The position numbers were made by a program, and so were the translations under genes. A stretch of DNA of 62,000 bases, taken from Gnetum montanum. Lineage: Eukaryota; Streptophyta; Gnetopsida; Gnetales; Gnetaceae. Below are positions 9,161 to 20,720 of the stretch, in pieces. The notes under the pieces were generated by a model, which saw nothing but the letters and a program-made list of their open reading frames with translations, made no database searches and had not been told where the DNA came from. Numbering within the stretch: the first letter of the stretch is position 1; each line of letters begins with the position of its first letter. The stretch covers positions 155,176 to 217,175 of the forward strand of contig MNCI01020421.1 in assembly GCA_015680685.1 (NCBI GenBank), in the 5' to 3' direction.

Positions 9161-10735
9161 TAGGCCTAAAATCATCCATTGAATGCTAATGATAGCTCTT
9201 ATGTCATTTCAACATTCAATATTGATGATAATAAAAGATCCTCAAGAGAACCATTCATGATATGAATACCTCCTTATGATGAAAAGCTTCTTCAACCTCC
9301 ACCAGCTTAAGATCCCTCTTTTTCATAAGAGTCCATCATGAATACTTTTGAGGGAACCTTTTGTCATTAGGATGCCCTAGCCTAGTACAACCCAACTAGT
9401 CCTAGCCTAAACAACTACACAACAAGATCTTGTGATGGCTAATGCTATTGTGTCATCCTCTCAACCAATGACTAACAACTAGAAAACCTCAACCAGGAAA
9501 AAGAAGAAGCATAAGCAATAGCCCAGTAGCAAGGGTGACAAATAGATAGAGGAATGAGAGGAAGTGGGTCCACCAAATCCCACTTCCATTTCAGCTATAC
9601 CAATAACCTCTTATGCTCAACCCATTCCAACAAAAAAACCACAGGAGGATACCAAATCCCATAGCCAGAAGAACAAGGGAAAGCCCTAACAACCACAACC
9701 TAAAGTTGAAGTTCACATTTTGGGATGCATGGAGGAAGTAAAGTACAAACAAGGTAAAAAGTCCATGGCCAATGATAAAAACTTCCTCAATGGAATAGAT
9801 CAAGTTAGATAGTCCCTAAAGTAGAAGATAAAAACTCTAAGCTTATATGACCTAATCATGACCTCCACCACATATCATGAGATGCTAGTCAAAATGTTGA
9901 CTTCCATCCTTATTATTGAGGATGTCCCCACTAACAAGGAATCCATGCATGCAATTATGGTTCCTCCATCATCAAGGGATGATAAGTCAACATTCCTAGT
10001 ATTTTGGGATAGAAAAATCAAGATGAATCCCAAAAATGGTAAAGTAACTAGGGCTCATCTACTCATAACCATACATGTAGGGTATTTTAAAGTGCATCGG
10101 ATGCATGTTCATAATGAAGTCATAACAAATGTCATCCCACCATCATTGAGTGCTTGGGCCTAACTAAGCAGATATAGCCTACATCAATCATAGCTCTCAA
10201 ATCCTTCAATGGATCAAGGGTTTCTATCAAGGGGTCTATCTCCTTAGACTTTGTATTAGGAGAGCAATTCCTCATAGCCACCAATTTCTTTGTGGTGGAG
10301 GAGACACCAAAATTTGAACTTATCCTTGGAATACCATGGTTGGATCAATTATAGGCCATGTTCTCTCCCTTACACCAAGAAATTCATCTTCTTTGTAAGG
10401 GAGGTGAAATCATCATTCATGGTGATAACACGATTCCCTTGGCTATCAACAATGAGAACATAATGCAAGGGTCTAAGGTCAAGCTTTAAGAAGAAGCTCT
10501 TAGCCATGAAATTCAACAATCCAAGAAAGCCAATGATGACAACGATAAGCAACAAGATGTGCAATGGAATGAAATCTATTTTAGCATCATCATTGAATGC
10601 GATGTTGAATACAAACTTGTTAAAAGTAGTCCATACTCATTTCCAAATCTTTCAAAAATTAGAAAGTATCTACATAAGTGAAGTTCACCACAACCTTTTC
10701 ATCCCATGTCCCTATAACTGGATGCACCAATAGCC
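9161..10735 (+). pseudogene. gag tail, linker and protease of A1 copy 1 (broken)
   Basis: The tail carries one PFVIRMP box near 9346-9368. A Lys/Glu-rich linker follows, then the protease region: frame 9858-10163 reads YHEMLVKMLTSILIIEDVPT and HLLITIHVGYFKVHRMHVHN. The active-site Asp-Asp-Gly of copy 3 is His-Asn-Glu here, so it is inactive. Past a stop it continues FELILGIPWLDQL at ~10313, the usual ILGxPWL end motif of plant gypsy proteases, and ends after YFPNLSK-like and LFIPCPYNWMHQ codons near 10733. No reverse transcriptase follows, so copy 1 is a gag-protease-only element. Confidence 0.75.
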
Positions 10736-11300
10736 ATGTAGCCTAATTTGTTATACCTTTATATGTACTTTGTTTTACTCTTTATGCATATAGCCTAAGT
10801 TTCTACTTTCATTTTCATTTTTACATATTAAAACCTTTCTTTTTATTTACTTTTACTCATGTTATAAATATTTAAAAAGCCTTAAAACATAAAATCATCA
10901 AAAATATAGATTTCTCTTTAACAATAGTATAGTAAGACCTTAAAATTGGCATCATGGCTTACCATGATCTTAAACTGGCAAAGATAATCATACAACATGG
11001 TCCACTATTGCCTTAAACTGACATCATAGTCTACTAAGACATTAAATTGGCAAAGTAACCACAATGCAACATGGTCCACCATGGCCTTAAACTAGCAAAA
11101 TAATACAACCTACACCCACCATTTCCTAAGTTAGAAAATGACTATGTTATTATATTTTTTGTTTAGCTTATTGTCACATTAATTAGCTACTTAATTTTAT
11201 AGTAAAAAACCTAAACATAGCCATTCAAAATGTTCAGAACTTTTATAACACTTACTATAATAATATACATAGCCAAAATAAAACCAAAATTTTAAATTTG
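10736..11300 (+). repeat. 3' noncoding repeats of A1 copy 1
   Basis: From ~10930 to 11125 there are about six units of a 25-45 bp motif, (A/C)C(A/T)(C/T)CATGGCCTTAAACTGGCA, for example at 10950, 11010, 11030 and 11080. The rest is AT-rich with no credible frame. Confidence 0.65.
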
Positions 11301-13490
11301 AAATGTCCATAACATACATATCTATTACCACATCGTGTGGCAAAAATGTCAAAATATCATAACAACCACTTATAACATAGTCTTTGCTAACATTAGGCAT
11401 CAACATGAAAAAAAGGGTAACATAGCCAATGATGCTAAAAATGAGCTGATGGAGGATGTTAGGAGGCATCCAAAGGAGGAAGTGGTGGATCATATCCAAC
11501 CTTACCATTGGGGCTACTAATGTCTCCTAATGCCTGAAATACAACACATAGATAGTTAGTGACCAATGGCCAAAAACATAACTTAAAACATAAATTAAAG
11601 TCTAAAATACATCAAACCTATTGGGATTTTAGCTCCATAACTTCTGGCGATAGATGTGGAAGGCCTTCATTCAAATGATGGAGGATCTAGTCCTCCATCA
11701 TGTTAACCTAGTTAACATCCCCAAGTTTAATGCCATAAACGATGCTAATTCTATCTATCATAGTCGAATTAGATGGCTCCTAGCTAATAGTAGCCATATA
11801 GGTCTCACCTACCATTGCAGTAATATGAGGAGTAGGGGATTCCTCCACTATGAGATTACTCTCAAAAATGATAATAAGCACTCTTTTCCTAGATTCCCTA
11901 GAGGAATATCTCTCTCTTATGTCATTCATTTAACTCCTCCTTGAGGCCCCACGATCTGCATTGGATTATCGCTTATGGATCTTTTATTTCTCACATCACT
12001 CTAGAACCCAAGTGCAAAGGTATTTCTAGTTCTCAACCTTCTGGGAGATGAGGTCCATCTACATTTGTTATTCCATCATCTCCTGTAAGACTACTACTTT
12101 GTCCAAATGGTGTGCTACTAGTGGATCCACATGATCTCCTTAGTCTACAATTTCCCTGAGTTAGCTACTTGGGCTTGCACAAAGGCCTTGTAGTCTTGGA
12201 GATCTCTAATCATCCACTCCTACCATTGAGTCTTCCTCCTTAAGGCTACAACTCCCTCCTATAGGGATTTTTGGAACTCTCTAGCTCTTATGAAGTTTTT
12301 GCACATGACATTGCTAGATTAGTAGTAGTCTTGTACAACTTCAAGGGTAGACTAGATACATCAAAAGGAAGCTTAGGTAAGGAGTAAGTCTCCATGTTTC
12401 TACTAGGATGCCACTCCATAGAAGATATTACACCAATATAAAAATAGAACCAATAATCATAATGTGAAATCTAAGATGGCCATAACATTAGAACAACCTA
12501 TGGCATAGCCAAACAACTAAGGCACATAAAAAAAAGTCCTTACCTATCTTAGGTGCAAACTATTGCAACTAGTTAGTGATGTCCTTAGCCATCCCACACA
12601 TGAACTCCACCTTGTATGGATTCTCCACCCATAGTTTCACGTGAAGATTGGGGACAAGGGCTTGTAATCATGGCTTAATAACTACTATAAATATAACAAT
12701 CAGTGAATGGCTAGGCTGAATTCCAAAATTAAACCATAAGATATAATAAAAGCATTAAGGCACGGGCATACCTAGCTCCTCCTCTTCCTCCTATAGGATG
12801 ATGATGGATGATGTACCTAGCATTGCCTCACTAAACAAGGCATCTACACTATTTATATCTACATTGACAAATACTTTAACCTTTAGGGCTGTCATAACCT
12901 AATGCTTGTCTACAACCATAGCACATAAACAACCAATTATCATACAAAACCATAACATATCCATAAACTTTAAAACATAAAATAGCCAAATTTTAAAAAA
13001 GCATACTTGTGACTACATACTATAATGGCTTAAGCTTAAACTTAAGCTTCTTTGAGGTAGGTTGGTCTGATGCTAGTAGTGCTTCCTTCATGGACCTCTT
13101 AAGTTTCTTCCTAGCTAACCCTTTAACCTTTGTATGTCATCATTTGGCCTCCAAGATGCTCATTGGAAATGTGAGAGGCTCCTCATCATTTATGCTATCA
13201 GAGGACACACACTACCTAACATCAAGATTCTTGATGGTAAGGGATAGTGTATCATCCATCCCATCTAGTGGGTTCTAGGCATGTACCATTGGATAAATGT
13301 GCCTTATCCAAGGCTTAGAAAGTTGGCTTGGATCTTGGAAAACCCATCATCCATTTCTATACATAACTAGAAACTTTACAAACCTCTTTAAATAACCCAC
13401 TAAAAATGTAAAATGCATGTGGAATCTTGTAGAGGTAACCACATGGAGTCTAAGGATCTCCTTCTAAATTTGAATAGCCAAAGCATCTAC
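11301..13490 (-). pseudogene. Minus-strand coding relic in the 3' region of A1 copy 1
   Basis: This stretch aligns with 26070-28400 of copy 3, where minus-strand frames are longer. The start near 12400 (complement of CAT after GTAAGTCTC) corresponds to the copy 3 methionine at 27222-27239, and both run leftward through a coiled-coil-like stretch. Here it is full of stops and cannot make a protein. Antisense frames downstream of pol are known in some Tat-lineage elements; whether this is homologous to them I cannot tell. Confidence 0.4.
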
Positions 13491-13496
13491 CTAGTT

Positions 13497-14922
13497 TGAA
13501 ACATCACAAAATTTTTATGTTGAAACCTTTGTAATCCCATCCCATGAAACTAAAGGAAATATTTTATTATAAATGTGAATGTTGTAATTTATAAAGGGAA
13601 AATCTCACATGTTTCATAGTTTTGAGACTAAAAAATACTTCATAAGTGATCAAAGCCACATTTCCCAAGTGACAAGAGTCACCTAATGTCTATATTTTGG
13701 CTTGGGGAAGTCATAAATGCCTTTTGAAATGTCAAAAATGGAAATTTGATGGGTTTTATTGGGGGTATATATTTCTCTACCTTGACACAACCCCTACAGG
13801 GGGATAAGCCAACTATAAGACTTCAAGGCTAGCATGGAGGACTGCAACAAGGATAGAATTCATCTACCCTAGCTTGGAAAAGGGGGATACCTAGCTTGGA
13901 GGGGTTAACATTCATCCCCAATGTTAACCTCCCATCCTCTCTCAATGCTAACACTCTCTTCCAAGTGGGAGGAGGTTAGCTAGCTAGGAGAGAGGGGGTT
14001 AGACAATGTGGAGGGGCAAGATAGCTAGGATGCATGGGGGTGGATCTCACCTACCCCCTGAACATGGAAGCTAATTTTTAGCAATTTGGTAGCCAATTTG
14101 TATCCAATGAATCAGTAATTTGTCACCCAATTTGCTACCAATTAGTCAGCCATTTGTAGCCAATTTTCAACCCAAATCATGGCCACAACCCTATAAAAAC
14201 AAAACCTTGGAACCATGTCAAGGTTCCACACTTTTGGCAATTTAGCACCTTTGGCATTTTGGCATCGAAGAGCTATTACTTCCTTAGTAGAAATGTAGCT
14301 TCATAGGACCTAAAAGCATGGAACCTCTACAACCGGTTATTTCCCTATTACACCCCCTTCTGATCTATGAAGTTTGGATGTCAATGTTACCCCCTTATGA
14401 TCTCCAAATCCCGATGTGGTGCACTTTGGCCACCCCAATCATTCACATTTTCTTAACCCCAATAGTAACCAACATTACAAATCTAAGGTGGTGACAAAGG
14501 AGGTTTGATAGCATCAGGAGTGGTAGAGACACTAGATTGTGTAGTTGATTATGGCTTCAAAGGGCTTTGAACCCCTACCCAAGTAAACCCCCCTTTACCT
14601 ACAACATGGGCACCAAATTTGTACACCCCTTTCAACTCATTTTTTGTTTATTTAATAATGTTTATGATTTTATTTTTTGTATAATGCTAGAGATAAATAT
14701 TATATTTTCAATGCATTACTTTATAGATATGCATCTTCATGGTTTATTACTCCTATTATGCATCCCCCTCAAGTCCTTAGGTGATCTATCAAACTATCCA
14801 AGGCACCTCAAATTCCATTTTCCTTATAGAGACCCTAGGGGATTTGAGGTTGAGGCTACTTGCAACTAGGAATCCTTGGTTTTTTTTAGAAATTGAGATT
14901 TTCCATCATAATAGTTTATTGA
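13497..14922 (+). mobile_element. A1 LTR shared by copy 1 (3') and copy 3 (5')
   Basis: It starts TGAAACATCACAAAATTTTT and ends before the primer-site-like TTCTAGAAGAAGGGCC at ~14922. It aligns with 4499-5965 and, for its first ~280 bp, with 52508-52790. The TATA box is at 14192. A GC-richer insert at 13800-14060 contains repeated TAGCTAGGA and GGGGGTTAGA words not seen in the other copy. Confidence 0.75.
14192..14199 (+). promoter_or_regulatory. TATA box of A1 LTR (13497 copy)
   Basis: TATAAAAA after CCACAACCC, ~700 bp into the LTR, aligned with 5183. Confidence 0.6.
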
Positions 14923-15331
14923 TTCTAGAAGAAGGGCCTTCACCTAATTTCTGTAGGTAAATTTAATTTCCCTCATAGCCAATGTTGCCTACCTTCAGGA
15001 AATTTCTGAATTTTGCAACAAAAACCTTGAAGTCTTCTTTGAAAAATCAATGCTATCCCTAATCCCTTACAATAGAAACCATAATTTGAAATTTTTAGGT
15101 GGTTGGGTGTTGAGTTTTCCAACATCTACTATGACTTTGAGTAGCCAAAACCAATGTTAAACACCTACATACCAACATTTCACCTTGGCCTTAATTCTGA
15201 TAATAAAGCCAACATTGCCATAATTACCAACCAAAAATACTTTCCCCCTCCTTTGTGGTTGAATTTTTCATTTTCTAAAGCCATTTTAAGAAATTTGTAG
15301 CTTTCTATTTTGGCTACCACAGTTTCTCTAC

Positions 15332-15372
15332 NNNNNNNNNNNNNNNNNNNNNNNNNNNNNNNNNNNNNNNNN
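15332..15372. other. Assembly gap (41 N)
   Basis: Run of undetermined bases inside the first leader repeat unit; the open frames crossing it are meaningless. Confidence 0.98.
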
Positions 15373-15960
15373 TCACCAGTGTTGGTTTTAGAAGGTGTGA
15401 GAATGAGATCCTCCCATCTCACCCTCTATTTTCCTCCTACCACAATTTGGGTTCTGATAGCTAGGAGGCCAACATGGGTGAAGCTTGATCCCAATGTTCT
15501 TAGCTTACCATTTCTAGTAAAGGGGTAAACTCCCCTTACCCTCCACTTATTACTTATAGCAAGTAATATAATTTTGATCATTTTTTCCTATTTCCACTAG
15601 ATTTAAACATTATAGAAATTTTGATTGTCAAAATTTATATCCTTTTCTTAACACCTATAATAGCTTTCATCCCCTGTTACAAATGTTGGCTTTGTAGGAT
15701 GTGATATCCCCCTTTCTCACCCCCTCTTTTCCTTCTACCATACATAGGGGTGTCATAGCTAGGAAGCTAATGTGGGCATTAAGAAGCATGATAGTTAGAA
15801 GGTTAGTGTGGGTAAAGTTTTTTATCACCTTTGCACCTTTCCATTTTTGATAAAGGAGTATACTCCCCCTTACCTACTACTTGCTATTCTTAGTAAGTAT
15901 CCTATTTTTGACCATTTTTCTCCCTTTGATTTCCACTTGTTGGAATCTACTTTCATTTTT
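15373..15960 (+). repeat. Tandem repeat in A1 copy 3 leader, two units
   Basis: Two units of about 300 bp both run TGTTGG(T/C)TTT, GTGAGA or GTGATATC, CT(C/T)ACCCCCTCTTTTCC-like, TAGCTAGGA(G/A)G, GTGGG(T/C)AAAG, CATTT(C/T)TGATAAAGG(G/A)GTA, ACTCCCCCTTACC. They correspond to 6469-6890. Confidence 0.7.
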
Positions 15961-17340
15961 TGAGCATCAGCCCAACCCACGCATGCATGGCTTTCCATAG
16001 TTACCACCTCCATAATGTAACCAATGCATTAACCTCATCACATGGCTATGCAAATAGCAATATATCCTTGTTCCATGCAACCAACACAAGCCCAACCAAT
16101 GCAACCACCTAGCACATCTCAAAGTTTGGATTAGGTGTTTTAACTAATCCAAAGTTTAATAAAGGAGGTGAGGTGACTCAAAGCTACTTCCTCTAAAACT
16201 ATCAAGGTGGTGGGATTTTAGCAAGATGATCCCATAAGTCCTATGTTCACACCCCTAACTCTACCAATTAGGGTCCTATTACCTCAACTCACCAAGTACA
16301 ATTGTAAAGGGGATCCCAATGCACATCTAGTGATGTTCAGGTCTAAGTGCCTACTGCTACAAGCTTGGAAACATGCCATCATGCATGTGTTTTCCATGTC
16401 ACTAAGTGGAAAATCCCTATACTAGTACCATCCATTACCTAGGGCCTCCATATCCTCTTTGGAGGATCTCCTAAGCTATTTCATGATGCACTTCAAGCAC
16501 AACTTGAAGCCTAAAGCAACCTTAGACCAGCTCATGTAGATTAAGCATCGCCACCTATAGCCCATGAAAAAATTTATTCAATGCTAGAGCACCTTGCTCA
16601 ATGAAATACGAGATCCCATAGCAGAGAGGTAACTCTTCACCATCTTTAAGGGCATAGTTAATAACCTCATCAAGTTGACCCGAAGTCTCTTAGCCAAGCC
16701 TTTGTTCAAATGAAGAGTATAGAGGACACAACGCAATCTAGCAAGGACTTAGCCTATGTGGCCTACAAAACTATCATGCCAAGAAGTAGAATGAAATAGT
16801 GGTAATAGTTTCCATACATGCCAAAAAAACCAACTATGGGCCAATGGGTAGGTAGCCCAAAGCTTTAGCTCACAAAGCTACCAACCTTGGAGCCCAAGTA
16901 GCTAACCCACCTATGTTGATAAGCGTCACACACAAGTCCCTCCAAGGCCCAACATTAAGTGCAAGGATTACTAAAAATATACCTCATTGCCAATGAATCC
17001 CTATGAGTTGTTGGATCAACTACTGAAAGTTAGGCAAATCCAACACAAACAAATTTTTGAGGAGGCTTGTAAAAGGCATGATAGGTATTGTGATCTATTG
17101 AGGAATCCTACCTCAATAGCACCAAATGAGCCCCCAATCCTACAACACTTCAAGTTAAAAAGATTCTATCATTATCACTAGATGTTCAATCCTAGCATGA
17201 AATTTTGTTGATCTCTACAAGATGATATCTAGAGGATGATAGATAGGGGTGAATTGGTTCTTGACATGGCAAACTAGTCCAATGAAAATGATGTTGCCTC
17301 CTCCTTAAATTTCATCAGTGTGGATGGCAAGTCAACACCA
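15961..17340 (+). pseudogene. gag: gag of A2 copy 2 (broken)
   Basis: The gag core reads FxQDDPISPMFTPLTLPIRV and then PQLTKYNCKGDPNAHLVMF (16270-16330), followed by HAIMHVFSMSLSGKS. The tail box is near 17150: NPTSIAPNEPPILQHFKLKR, then FYHYH and GELVLDM. Stops are frequent. It differs from A1 by reading LTLPTRVLRPQLTKYNGG-like where A1 has LTLPSSVHIPQFSKYNGE, which is how I separate the subfamilies. No 5' LTR of A2 type is present before it. Confidence 0.75.
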
Positions 17341-17570
17341 CTGTAGAAGCCTTTTGTGGTCCAAGTACCTCCTAGTAGTGCAAAGGTCCCCTAGACCTCC
17401 AGAAGCAAGAGGCCTCCCTTCATGGTTAAAGTGCCACTTCGGGCATCCATGACACCCTTCATGGTTAGGGTTCCACTGTATTCATTTGCTACAATGTTAA
17501 ACTAGCATGCCTCAACAAAAATTCCTCAATAGAAACTATTGATCATTAGGGTGCCAATATGAGCTAGCCC
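17341..17570 (+). pseudogene. gag tail of A2 copy 2 with PFVIKVP-like boxes
   Basis: In one shifting frame the sequence gives KPFVVQVP (~17349), PPFMVKVP (~17416), TPFMVRVP (~17453) and LLIIRVP (~17538). These four diverged copies of a P-F-h-h-K-V-P box are separated by 15-30 Pro/Ser/Thr-rich residues. The equivalent region of copy 4 has five. Confidence 0.65.
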
Positions 17571-18650
17571 TCACCTACTTGAAGCTTGGTAGTGGGCAAC
17601 ATATCGGTCCCTTCTCCTCCAAGGGCAAACCATATAGGCAACATAGGTAGGCCCACCAAATGGCAATACAAGAGTCTAAATGAGCATCAAAGAGCACCTG
17701 AACCATATAGCTAGGCAACAATGATATCAAAGAGCATTTGTTCTACTAAAGCTGGTCCCTACCTCTACAATTCCCATGGCTAAAGCAAAGGCCACAATGA
17801 GCAAACCACAACCAAGCATTGACACCCCCAAGTAGTCCAAGCAAACCAATCTCAAGTCCCCTCCATGAGAGATTTGTCTCTTAGGCTGCATGAATGAGGT
17901 CAAGGCCAACATAATAGCCAATGACAAGGACATTGCAGATGCACTAGCGCAAGTTAAGTAAATGCTAAAGCAGAAAAACACAATGCTAAGATTGTGTGAC
18001 CTAGTCATGATCTCATCTACCCACTAGGAATCATTGGCCTAGATGTTGGCCTCCATTCTTATTATGGACGACATCCCTACAAATGAGAATGCCATCTGTG
18101 CAGTGATGTTGCCATGAGCACCATAGGAATTAGGTTCAACATCCTTGGTGTTTCATGATGAGGTAATCAAGGTTAACACAAAACATGGGGGTTCATCATA
18201 GCTCCAATGTTCATTAGCATATGCATTGGGTAATGCATGATTTTCAAAGTGCACATTGATGATGATGTAGCAACAAACATGATACTATACACCATCATTG
18301 ACAAACTAGGCCTTGTAGAGTAGTTAGAGGTACAATCAATATAGCCTTCATGGAAAGGGAGTAGTTCCCCACCTCTATAGAATTTACTATTATAGAGGAA
18401 ATTTCCATCTCTAAGCTAATCTTATGTAGGCCTTAGCTATCATAATTACGAGTTGTCTCCTCTCCAATCCACTAGGAAATCCACCTTCTATATGGAGGTG
18501 GTGAAGTTATCATCCATGATGATAATACCATCCCTTTGGCCATCAATAACATAGAAATGGAGCAAGGGTTAGTGGTTGAATCTCCTAGTGATACACCTAT
18601 AGCAAACAATGCAGCACATAAGGTTGACACACCTTAACAAGTAGTGGAAG
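17571..18650 (+). pseudogene. linker and protease of A2 copy 2 (broken)
   Basis: After a basic linker (17800-17990), the region 18000-18640 aligns with the A1 proteases. It includes CDLVMISSTH-like codons, MLASILIMDDIPTNENAI, and FKVHIDDDVATNMILYTIID near 18244 (active-site DDD instead of DDG). Then come a broken ILGRPWL equivalent around 18420 (LILCRP) and a tail with GGEVIIHDDNTIPLAINN-like codons. Several stops make it non-functional. It ends shortly before the CATGGCC repeats. Confidence 0.65.
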
Positions 18651-20720
18651 CCAACAACTTGTTGAAGGATGATTCTAGGCCCTACGTGCCCACTCATCCA
18701 TACTAGATTAGGAAGCAAATCCATGACCAAGGGTCTCCCTTAGCCCAAAATGCACTAGGTTCCTACCTAGTCTTTACTACTATGTACCATGCATTTTTGA
18801 CCTTTTTATGCATTGCATTTGTTTATGCATTTACATTCAGCCTGCTTGCTTAGATTATGCATTGTTTTGTTTTGAAAAACATCAAAATCAAAAAAATCAT
18901 AATAGCCAAAATCACGAAAACAAAAACCAACACTACAGCCTACTACGACCTTAAATTAGTAAAGCATCAACTTACCACAACCTTAAATTGGCAACGCATG
19001 GCCTACCATGGCCTTAAACTAGCATCCCCAACCTACAATGGCCCTAAAACTAGCAACTCCTAGCCTAAAATGATCCAAAAATACAAACACATAGGGCCTA
19101 AAATGGCCTTAAACTATTGTTGTGGGCTAAAATGGTCCAAAGATACCACTTTTAAAACATCATCACATCTCTTTCCCTTCATTTGTGCATTAATTTCATT
19201 AAAACAGGTGTTGCTTGATGTTTTTTTTTCTAGTTGATTTTGTAGGATCTTTCATGAGAAAATCTAAAATGTAGTATTATACCTCACCAAAGAAAGGTAT
19301 GTACACATCTACTATGATGATAAATTGGCATAGCATTTGTCCTCCATAATGTTAAAACTAGCATAGTAGTCATCTTCCATGATGCTAAAACTAGCACAGT
19401 AGTCCACTATGACTCTAAACTGGCATAGGTCATCCTTAGGGCATGATGTTAAACTAGCATAGCAATCATCTACTATGACATTAAAGTAGCATCCGATAGT
19501 CTTCTAGGAGTATAAACTAGCACACTATGGTCTACCAGGACCTTAAATTTGGTTCACAATCTTCTAGGACCTTAAACTAGCATTTTTTTGGCTTTTTGAG
19601 CTCTTGCCATTAGTATAGCCTTTGGAGCACTTACAGCATCATCACATCCAACACTTTGACTAGCATTTTCTTGGACACTTGCAATTGGTTTAGCCTTTGA
19701 AGAACTTGTAGCATCTTCACACTTGGCATTTGATTTGCATCTCCTGTTATGTGGTTTTCTTATCTTCTTGGAGTTATGTTTGCAAGATGAAGCCCTAAGG
19801 CAATCATTCAAAGGCATATCTCATGACTACTAAAAGTCACCACATCACTCTAATGTGCATGATTGGACTAGCTAAGCCTCTCAAGTGTGCACATCCTCCT
19901 CATCCCATTATGGCCTATGCACACCCACCCCTGTATCTCCATACCCTTGCATTTCCCTATATAGCAAAGCTTGCAAATCCTCTAACACATACACATTGTG
20001 ACTATATGGCACTCCCTTTTCAAGTTGAACCATAGAACCCAAAGTGAATGTAACACAAATTATTCTATGGGGAGCTACTATTGGCTAGTCAAAGCCTAGG
20101 TGGATGTAACACAAGTCATCTGAGGAGGAAACACCTATCCTACAGATGCAATGTGATTGCATGAAAGAAAATCCCATTATGTGGCATGTAATCCACCTGA
20201 TAGAAAGTATCTCATAGCTAGTATTTGAAAATGTGTAGAACCAAACACAGGTTTACCTCATAACCAAAAAAAAGGAAAAAATGTAAAAGGCAAGCAAAAA
20301 GCAAAAAACAAGAAAAAAAGTAAAGGAGAAAAAAACACATTTCCAAGTAACTCAAAAGTGCTACAATTTCATAATTGGCCCATCCCTAAGTCCACACTAA
20401 CTCTCTCATGAGCACTCTAATGAGAGGCCAACATTTTTATGGGAAAGCCACCTTGATACCATGGTCACCATTAGCTATGTTGACTCTACATCCTACACCA
20501 TGACACCTTGTTTGCATTTTACCTCCCATGTTATTCCCAGCATGTTACCTACACCTATTACTCCTAGCATACCACTATCCACAGTACTCTTGAACATGGT
20601 GCTTCAACATCCGACCATACATGGAAGAGTGATGTTGGTGCCAAGCCTGCTATGGTGTTTTTTAGTTCTTTCTCAACATCTCTTGGGCCACACCTCCAAA
20701 TGTCAACAAAGAAGAGCCAA
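18651..20720 (+). other. 3' noncoding region of A2 copy 2
   Basis: It contains many units of the TACCATGGCCTTAAACTAGCA motif (18930-19135 and 19300-19590), a block resembling 51660-51730 (CTTCTTGGAGTTATGTTTGCA), and an A-rich run at 20265-20335. It ends with the purine-rich AACAAAGAAGAGCCAA just before the LTR at 20721, a plausible polypurine tract. I see no credible gene; open frames here match only the equivalent noncoding region near 52 kb. Confidence 0.6.
18930..19590 (+). repeat. CATGGCCTTAAACTAGCA repeat field, A2 copy 2
   Basis: More than a dozen units, about 25-40 bp each, with consensus near ACTA(T/C)(G/C)A(T/C)(G/C)(C/T)TTAAACTAGCA. This is the largest block of the motif in the window. 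Confidence 0.75.

Larger units (their letters stand above)
14923..15960 (+). other. 5' leader of A1 copy 3, cut short by A2
   Basis: It begins with TTCTAGAAGAAGGGCCTTC and aligns with 5966-6960 of copy 1. Leader repeat units lie at 15373-15600 and 15660-15960. At about 15960, after TTGGAATCTACTTTCATTTT, it stops matching A1 and becomes A2 internal sequence. A 41-base N gap lies at 15332-15372. Confidence 0.6.

Noticed and set aside
15180-15528. Open frames on both strands across 15332-15372
   Set aside because: They span the 41-base gap in a noncoding leader repeat.
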